64,000 bases of DNA, from NCBI RefSeq assembly GCF_008124625.1, contig NZ_VNHM01000004.1:124001-188000 (forward strand), in the 5' to 3' direction. Source of the DNA: Desulfallas thermosapovorans DSM 6562. GTDB lineage: Bacteria; Bacillota; Desulfotomaculia; Desulfotomaculales; Desulfallaceae. Under the pieces are notes generated by a model that was not told where the DNA came from, searched no databases, and saw only the letters and a program-made list of their open reading frames with translations. This document shows, in pieces, positions 58,807 through 64,000 of this stretch. Each line of letters begins with the position of its first letter. The stretch's first letter is position 1. The translations under genes and the position numbers were made by a program.

Positions 58807-59931
58807 ATGCGGCGGGCCGTAGTTATTACTTTGGCTACTTTTGCTATGATTTTCTGTTTCGCCCTGGTATCATTCGCTTCTGAAGAAGAACAGAATTTGC
58901 AGGAACCTGTACGTGAAGAGCTTTCCTTGGAAGATGCAATAAACAACGCGCTTAAAAACAGTTTCAGTATACAACAGGCGGAACTTGATGTTGACCGGGC
59001 TAATGAAGTCCGGGATAAGGCCTGGGATCTGCATGGTTACATGATGCAACGAACATGGGTGGAAACGGAACAGGCTTATATGACCTTGCCCGGCATGGAT
59101 GATAACTCCCTTTTCCAGGCCCTGGGTGCAGATCGCGCGGCGCACATCCAGAAGAGAACCTTTGAAATAACCTGCGATGCTTTAGCGATGCAGGTTACCC
59201 AAATCTATTATGATATTATTAAAAAACAAAATGAAATAGAAACGGCCAAGTTGGCAGTGGAAATAGCTGAGCGGGGTTGCAAAATAGCCAGGATGCAAAA
59301 GCAAGTGGGCATGGGCACCGAAGCAACGGTACAGGCCAAAAATGCGGAGCTGGAAAATGCCAGGAGTGCTTTGGAAGCTGCCCAGGCCGGCTTGGAAAAC
59401 GCCTACCGTTCATTGAATAAACTGATGGGCAAAGATGAAAAGTTGAGACCTCAATTGACAACGCCGGTAAATTTTGAAAAATTGGAGATACCTTCCTTGG
59501 AGGCTGAAATTGCAAGGGCAATGAATCCCAACCAAAACCCCTATTTGTGGTCTTTAAAAGAAGGCCACGAGCTGAAAAAATATACTTGGACTATTACCCA
59601 GCCTGCTGAAGCCGGTAAAATTGATATTGATAAAGCCAAGCTGACTTATGAAGAAGCCCGGGTGGAGACGCGCAACAAAATGAATGAGCTAAACGAAACC
59701 CTGAAGACACTGGAGGCTTCCTATATTTCTGCCCAAGAGGCATTGTCAACCGCCCAATTGAATTTAAAGAACGCCCAAATTTTATATGAGGCCGGTATGA
59801 TAACTAAGGATGATGTTTTAAATAGCGAGATGGCTGTTGCCCGGGCCGAGAATGCTTTGCTTAACCTAACAATAAGTTACGAATTGAGCAAGCTGAATTT
59901 TAAAAAGCCCTGGTTATCATTTATGGCCTAA
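58807..59931 (+). CDS. TolC-like (outer-membrane-efflux family) protein, short barrel segments
   Basis: An exported protein of 374 residues (signal peptide to about residue 25). Two halves each show the TolC helix signature: VGMGTEATVQAKNAELENAR with LEAAQAGLENAYRSL, and AGMITKDDVLNSEMAVARA with LLNLTISYELSKL. The segments that would form the membrane beta strands are short, about 40 residues in half 1 and 20 in half 2. In a single-membrane organism it may form only the helical tunnel. ATG 58807 follows AAAGGGG. It precedes an SLH protein, a MarR gene and a membrane-fusion gene, pointing to an efflux or secretion complex. Confidence 0.85.
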   Translation: MRRAVVITLATFAMIFCFALVSFASEEEQNLQEPVREELSLEDAINNALKNSFSIQQAELDVDRANEVRDKAWDLHGYMMQRTWVETEQAYMTLPGMDDNSLFQALGADRAAHIQKRTFEITCDALAMQVTQIYYDIIKKQNEIETAKLAVEIAERGCKIARMQKQVGMGTEATVQAKNAELENARSALEAAQAGLENAYRSLNKLMGKDEKLRPQLTTPVNFEKLEIPSLEAEIARAMNPNQNPYLWSLKEGHELKKYTWTITQPAEAGKIDIDKAKLTYEEARVETRNKMNELNETLKTLEASYISAQEALSTAQLNLKNAQILYEAGMITKDDVLNSEMAVARAENALLNLTISYELSKLNFKKPWLSFMA

Positions 59932-59947
59932 GTATTATAATTTTTAC

Positions 59948-59984
59948 GCGCAGTCCCGTCACAAAAGGGTGCTGCGCTTTATTA
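59948..59984 (+). terminator. Terminator after the TolC-like gene
   Basis: GCGCAG pairs with CTGCGC around an 18-nt loop, followed by TTTATTATT. A weaker internal CCC/GGG pairing is possible. Confidence 0.55.
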
Positions 59985-60087
59985 TTGTGTAAGTTTTTCC
60001 CCTTCTTGGACAGGACTTGGCATCATGTTTGTCGAAGTTAAAATTTAAAGCAATGGTGAAAGAAATACCAGGGGAGTGAATTATATC

Positions 60088-62514
60088 ATGGGAAAGCGAA
60101 GCCTGCTTGGGAAATGCATGGTTATTTCGCTGGCCTTGCTGTTGGCCATGCTTTTCAGCGGAGCGGCACTAGCCGGTTTTTCAGACGTAAAGGCCGACCA
60201 CTGGGCGGCCAATATAATTAAAACAATGTCGGAGAAAGGAATTGTAAGCGGCTATCCAGACGGCACCTTTAAACCAAACAATACCGTGAGCCAGGTGGAA
60301 GCGGTGTGTATGGCTGTTAGAAGCATGGGCCTGCAGGCTGCGTCTCAGGGATCATTACCTGAGATTACTTTTCCTGTACCCGGTTATGCGGAAAACGATG
60401 TCAAACTTGCCCTGCAGCATGGCCTGATCAAGGACACCGACCAATTCAGCGCTTACAGTGCTGCCAACAGGGCCTGGGTGGCCAGGTTATTGGTGCGGAT
60501 GATCGGCAAAGAATCCGAAGCCCAGGAAGAACTATTAATGCCCGTGTTCACCGATATGTCCCAGATCCCGGATTGGGCCGTTTACTATGTGCGGGTGGCC
60601 CAGGATTATGATTTGATAGCGGGCTACCCGGACAAATCATTTAAGCCTTACCGGGAAGTTACCCGGGCGGAAATGGTTTCCTTTTTAAGCCGTGCCATGG
60701 ATAAACTGCCAGGAACGGGTGGTGTTGCCGGCAATACTGGTAGCGTCGGCGTTCAGCAGGCGGCCGGGACGGTCAAAGGTTTGATAGTAAAGGTTTACCC
60801 GGAAATCGGTGCATTTGTTGTGGAGGAGGCCGGTGGCAATCTCAGGACACTATACTTGCCGGAAAACGCCTCTATTTCCGTGGTGGGCTCCAGCAGTCAG
60901 GGCTTAAATGCGTTGCAGCCCGGTGATGAGGTAAGTGTTGGACTGGACAGCCGGGGCTACGTTATCAGCATCAGTGTGACAGATCGTAGCGGTTATCCGG
61001 GTACGGAAGGCACTGTTTTTGACTTGGATCTGGATAATATGCTGTTAACCCTTCAATTAAATGATAATCGCTTGCAGCCATACCGGCTAGGCAAATATGT
61101 AAATGTAACGGCTCCGGGGGTCAGATTCCCTTCCCTGAATGACATCATCACAGGCGACCGGGTTAAAGTAACTGTTGAAGGCAGCGAAGTCATTGGCATT
61201 GAAATTCTAGAGGTTGCCTCGCGGCTCACCGTAACCGGTAAAGTTATTACGCTCAACACCGCCATGAATTTTGTCAACCTGGAGGTTGACGGCAGAATGC
61301 ATGTTTATTCCCTGCCGGCCAGTGTTCAGGTAAACATTTCGGGTATGACCAATGCGTATATTTCCGATGTGCAGGAAGGGGATACGGTTACCGCTACCAT
61401 CAATAACGGCGAAATAACTTCCCTGACTGTTACCGGTCGCCGGGGGGACAATGATTTAAATGCCACTATCATGGCCGTGGATACTGTTAATGACCGGGTT
61501 ACCTTGAAAGACCGCAATGGCAAAATAAATGTTTACGATGTACTGAGCAATGCCCGTATCATAATAGATGACGATGATGATGCAGAGTTAAGTGACCTTA
61601 AACAGGATATGGATGTTAAGTTCCGGCTCAAGGATGGGGATATCATTTACCTGGAAACCGACAACAAAGTGGGCGGCATAATTACCAGCATCGATGCCGA
61701 CAGCCTGATTATGGAGTTTCAAAGGGATAACGGCGAGAGAAAAACCTACTTTATAGCTAAAAGCGCCGACGTAAACAGCAAGGATAACCGTGATGATATA
61801 GATGAAATTAGAAGGGGCGAGTATGCTTACCTGACATTGTCCGGCGATAAGGTGCTGGAAATAGACCTGAAGAGTACAATAATCTACCGGGTTGAAAGGG
61901 TTAGGGACTCCGTAGACCGGTTGGATGTGGTGGATGATGATGACGACAGCGACCGGTTGTATATCCGGTCCGGTGTGAAACTAATCATCCCCGGTATAAC
62001 TTACCCCGGTGTTTCAGATGTGAAAGAGGGCGATCTGGTAAGGGCTGTTTTCAGTGGAGATGATTTGAAGTCCGTGGAAGTGCTGGAACCGTTGTATGGT
62101 CAGGTGACATTTATCGATACCGCCCGCAGCACCGTAACCCTGCAGCTCTTTAACGGCAGAACCACCACCCTTGACTTCAGAAACCGCAGTATGGTGAACG
62201 ATGGTGGCAGAACATACTCCAACCTGAGCGCCCTGACCACGGGTGACCGGGTGGAAGTTATAGAAAACAGTGACGGTGGCTATGTGTTCAGGGTTATGGA
62301 GGAAGTATCCAGCAAACTGGCCTTTAGTGCTGAAAGGGATGCCGATAGCATTTACCTCGTAAAGGGTAACAGCTGGGAGAGATATAATTTACACAGTGAT
62401 GTGTATATTCACAACGCAAGCGGAAAAACCTTGGGTAAAGGAGATTTAAAGAGCGGCTACAGGGTTGTAATATATACATTCCGGGATATGGTTTACGAGG
62501 TTGTCGTTGAGTAA
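60088..62514 (+). CDS. SLH-domain protein with tandem beta repeats
   Basis: A wall-anchored protein of 808 residues. After the signal peptide (to about residue 31) come three SLH domains (FSDVKADHWAANIIKTMSEKG, a degenerate middle copy, and FTDMSQIPDWAVYYVRVAQDYD, to about 215). The rest is at least six tandem modules of 60-70 residues of the form G-x-V-x-x-(I/L)-D-x(5)-(V/L)-T-L ... GD-x-V ... (V/I)-x-x-I-x-V, similar to DUF5666-type beta folds, with an Asp-rich insertion near residues 500 and 615 that could bind cations. ATG 60088 is 11 nt after GGGGAG. It lies between TolC-like and MarR genes. Confidence 0.85.
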   Translation: MGKRSLLGKCMVISLALLLAMLFSGAALAGFSDVKADHWAANIIKTMSEKGIVSGYPDGTFKPNNTVSQVEAVCMAVRSMGLQAASQGSLPEITFPVPGYAENDVKLALQHGLIKDTDQFSAYSAANRAWVARLLVRMIGKESEAQEELLMPVFTDMSQIPDWAVYYVRVAQDYDLIAGYPDKSFKPYREVTRAEMVSFLSRAMDKLPGTGGVAGNTGSVGVQQAAGTVKGLIVKVYPEIGAFVVEEAGGNLRTLYLPENASISVVGSSSQGLNALQPGDEVSVGLDSRGYVISISVTDRSGYPGTEGTVFDLDLDNMLLTLQLNDNRLQPYRLGKYVNVTAPGVRFPSLNDIITGDRVKVTVEGSEVIGIEILEVASRLTVTGKVITLNTAMNFVNLEVDGRMHVYSLPASVQVNISGMTNAYISDVQEGDTVTATINNGEITSLTVTGRRGDNDLNATIMAVDTVNDRVTLKDRNGKINVYDVLSNARIIIDDDDDAELSDLKQDMDVKFRLKDGDIIYLETDNKVGGIITSIDADSLIMEFQRDNGERKTYFIAKSADVNSKDNRDDIDEIRRGEYAYLTLSGDKVLEIDLKSTIIYRVERVRDSVDRLDVVDDDDDSDRLYIRSGVKLIIPGITYPGVSDVKEGDLVRAVFSGDDLKSVEVLEPLYGQVTFIDTARSTVTLQLFNGRTTTLDFRNRSMVNDGGRTYSNLSALTTGDRVEVIENSDGGYVFRVMEEVSSKLAFSAERDADSIYLVKGNSWERYNLHSDVYIHNASGKTLGKGDLKSGYRVVIYTFRDMVYEVVVE

Positions 62515-62578
62515 GAGTCCTTTCGAATAGTATGAAGAATTTTTGGCGAACAGCTTCCATATGACTATCTCAAAAAAG

Positions 62579-62608
62579 GTCGTCCTTTAATGCAAAGGGC
62601 GGCTTTTT
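62579..62608 (+). terminator. Terminator after the SLH gene
   Basis: GTCGTCCTTT pairs with AAAGGGCGGC (two G-U pairs) around a 5-nt loop, followed by T5. Confidence 0.75.
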
Positions 62609-62705
62609 CCTTTTTCTCCCATTCAAATTGCGATTGACAAGCATTAACATAACAAATTATACTTAACCCAGTAAATTATTCACGGCACAAACAAACATTG
62701 CAAAA

Positions 62706-62776
62706 AACTGTCCGAAAAGTCCCGGCGGGATCCACTTGTGATCCCTGGGCTGGCTGGCTTTTTGCGTTGCCCGCGC
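62706..62776 (-). repeat. Family 2 structured repeat, copy 3 (inverted)
   Basis: On the minus strand it reads GCAACGCAAAAAGCC, then the hairpin GGGAT-CACAAGTGG-ATCCC (62727-62745) and CGCCGGGACTTTT. The loop CACAAGTGG is shared with the other copies while the stem has G-C in place of A-T. A Family 1 arm abuts it at 62778. Confidence 0.55.
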
Positions 62777-62777
62777 G

Positions 62778-62793
62778 GGTGCCGGGTGTTGAA
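62778..62793 (+). repeat. Family 1 repeat, single arm
   Basis: GGTGCCGGGTGTTGAA is identical to the arm at 1207. It lies 35 bases before the MarR gene. Confidence 0.6.
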
Positions 62794-62827
62794 AAAATCT
62801 ACAAAAACAAAAAGGGGGGAGATGGGA

Positions 62828-63295
62828 ATGAATCAGGAAATCATGTTGCGTTATATTGATCGCCTGGAGGAGATGCAGGGGCGCTTTATCCGTCGCATTC
62901 ACCAGGAGTTGGTGGGCATGCTGGACCCCAGCATTACCGGTCACCAGTTTGTGGTGCTCAAAATGATCAAAGACGGCGGCCAGATGACGGTATCCCAGGT
63001 GGCTGAATACCTGGGCGTCTCTTTAAGCGCCGTTACCGCGATGGTGGACCGGTTGTGCAAAGCCGGGATGTTGGAACGCCGTCGTTCCGAAGAAGACCGC
63101 CGCGTGGTTTGGCTGGAAATCACCGGGGAAGGGCGGCGGGTGGTTCAATTATGCGACGAAGGGCGGAGGCGGATAATTATGCGCTACCTGGAACTGGTCA
63201 CGGAAGAAGATTTATTACATATGATAAAAATTTACGAAAGAATAATAGCTTTTATGAGGCAGGAGGAGGCACAGCAAACACCGGGCAAGGTGTAA
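62828..63295 (+). CDS. MarR-family transcriptional regulator
   Basis: A winged-helix regulator of 155 residues: TGHQFVVLKMIKDGGQMTVSQVAEYLGVSLSAVTAMVDRLCKAGMLERRRSEEDRRVVWLEIT covers the DNA-binding domain, with helices at both ends for dimerisation. ATG 62828 is 7 nt after AAAAGGGGGGAG; ATG 62822 is too close. It heads the membrane-fusion gene by 51 bases, so it probably controls this transporter operon. Confidence 0.93.
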   Translation: MNQEIMLRYIDRLEEMQGRFIRRIHQELVGMLDPSITGHQFVVLKMIKDGGQMTVSQVAEYLGVSLSAVTAMVDRLCKAGMLERRRSEEDRRVVWLEITGEGRRVVQLCDEGRRRIIMRYLELVTEEDLLHMIKIYERIIAFMRQEEAQQTPGKV

Positions 63296-63346
63296 TTTTA
63301 CCTATACATTTTGAGTCAACTCACAAGTAGAGAGGGGAGAGTTAGG

Positions 63347-64000
63347 ATTAAGCGCAAAGTAATTTATTTACTAATCAGCCTGCTGGTTATATCATTTTCC
63401 CTGGCCGGCTGCGGCGGCCAGGATAAACCAAATACCGAACAGGAAGAAACAGTCGTTCCAGTTCAAACGGCGGCGGTGGAAAGGGGTGTCATTAATGACA
63501 CCATTGTTGTCACTGGTAAATTGGAAGCCATTGCTACTTCTAATGTTGTGCCCAGCGGTCCGGGCGGCAAGGTTTTAGCCGTTAATGTGGAAGTAGGCAG
63601 CCAGGTCAGTAAAGGGCAAACGCTGATAACCCTGGAAAATCCCTCTGAAGCTTCGCTGGCGGCGGCGATTCACCAGGCCGAGCAGGGTGTGGCCCAGGCC
63701 CAGTCCAATTTGGAAATTGCCCGTATCAATTTTGAGCAAGCTGCGGCCAATTATGAGCGGGGCAAGCAGCTCTATGACGCAGGGGCAATCCCCCAGGCGG
63801 GACAGGCGGGTTTTGAAACCGTCTATGAAATACCATACAAACAAGCCAAGGTTAATTATGAGCAGGTGGCCCCTGCAGCGCTGGCTAGTGCTGAGGCGGC
63901 CGTGGCTGCGGCCAGGGAAAGATACCAGGAACAACAAAACAACTCACTGATCAAGTCACCCATCAGTGGTGTGGTCACTGCCGTCAATGTCAATCCCGGT
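63347..64000 (+). CDS. HlyD/RND-type membrane fusion lipoprotein (5' part), probable ATT start
   Basis: The first 218 codons of a periplasmic-adaptor-type protein; the gene runs off the window. The N-terminus KRKVIYLLISLLVISFSLAGCGG is a lipoprotein signal with lipobox LAGC. VVPSGPGGKVLAVNVEVGSQVSKGQTLITLE is the first half of the barrel-sandwich (lipoyl) domain, followed by a helical hairpin and SPISGVVTAVNVNPG. The only start near the ribosome site (GGGGAG, 63334-63339) is ATT 63347; TTG 63311 has no ribosome site. Partner pump genes (MacB- or AcrB-type) are expected just downstream. Confidence 0.85.
   Translation, partial: MKRKVIYLLISLLVISFSLAGCGGQDKPNTEQEETVVPVQTAAVERGVINDTIVVTGKLEAIATSNVVPSGPGGKVLAVNVEVGSQVSKGQTLITLENPSEASLAAAIHQAEQGVAQAQSNLEIARINFEQAAANYERGKQLYDAGAIPQAGQAGFETVYEIPYKQAKVNYEQVAPAALASAEAAVAAARERYQEQQNNSLIKSPISGVVTAVNVNPG

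Overview
The window reads as chromosomal DNA of an anaerobic, endospore-forming Firmicute, most like the Desulfotomaculum/Desulfoscipio/Pelotomaculum group (Peptococcaceae sensu lato). This is inferred from gene content, from strong Shine-Dalgarno sites with many TTG/GTG starts, and from moderately high GC; no database search was possible. The core gene order resembles the Bacillus subtilis stretch from argS to mbl: argS, pyrG, spo0F, fba, tal, rho, rpmE, prfA, prmC, ywlC, mntP, ywlE, rpiB, glyA, mnaA/wecB, the atp operon, murA, spoIID, spoIIID, mbl. Lineage-specific genes are inserted between these blocks.

Layout. 1-1.2 kb: end of an indolepyruvate:ferredoxin oxidoreductase operon (iorAB). 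1.5-13.7 kb: argS, a XapX mini-protein, pyrG, sppA, a Yip1-like membrane protein, spo0F, a zinc-ribbon-like protein, fba, transaldolase, a DUF2062 protein, rho and a LysM/M23 protein. 13.9-14.8 kb: a HepT/MntA toxin-antitoxin pair on the minus strand. 15-18.7 kb: a radical SAM protein, rpmE, prfA, prmC. 18.5-21 kb: a PAS histidine kinase and a small membrane protein on the minus strand. 21.5-27.9 kb: ywlC, mntP, ywlE, rpiB, glyA, comEB, a MazG-like protein, wecB. 28.2-34.2 kb: acyl-CoA dehydrogenase, crotonase-family enzyme, two membrane subunits of a Na+-pumping decarboxylase, and a CBS/PAS sigma-54 activator. A -24/-12 promoter and upstream TGCA palindromes precede this cluster. 34.7-42.2 kb: a complete F-type ATP synthase operon. 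42.3-47.3 kb: a PIN-toxin remnant, murA, spoIID, spoIIID, mbl. 47.5-64 kb: a cell-surface region with a stalk/PKD protein, an SLH-anchored subtilase, HicBA, an ECF sigma/anti-sigma pair, an S-layer-like protein, a TolC-like protein, an SLH beta-repeat protein, a MarR regulator and a membrane-fusion lipoprotein cut by the window end.

The most notable observations are these. (1) TolC-like, SLH-repeat, MarR and membrane-fusion genes lie together in an apparently single-membrane sporeformer, and the TolC-like protein seems too short in its barrel segments. (2) A sigma-54 control circuit is visible at an acyl-CoA/decarboxylase operon. (3) Two genes appear to start with ATT. (4) A 33-nt inverted duplication contains the start of wecB and sits at the 3' end of ywlE. 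(5) Three families of dispersed structured intergenic repeats occur, two of them with compensatory base changes. (6) Several genes look unusual or broken: a frameshift in an A7 tract, a PIN gene without its first catalytic Asp, a Spo0F with a short deletion, and a kinase overlapping prmC tail to tail.
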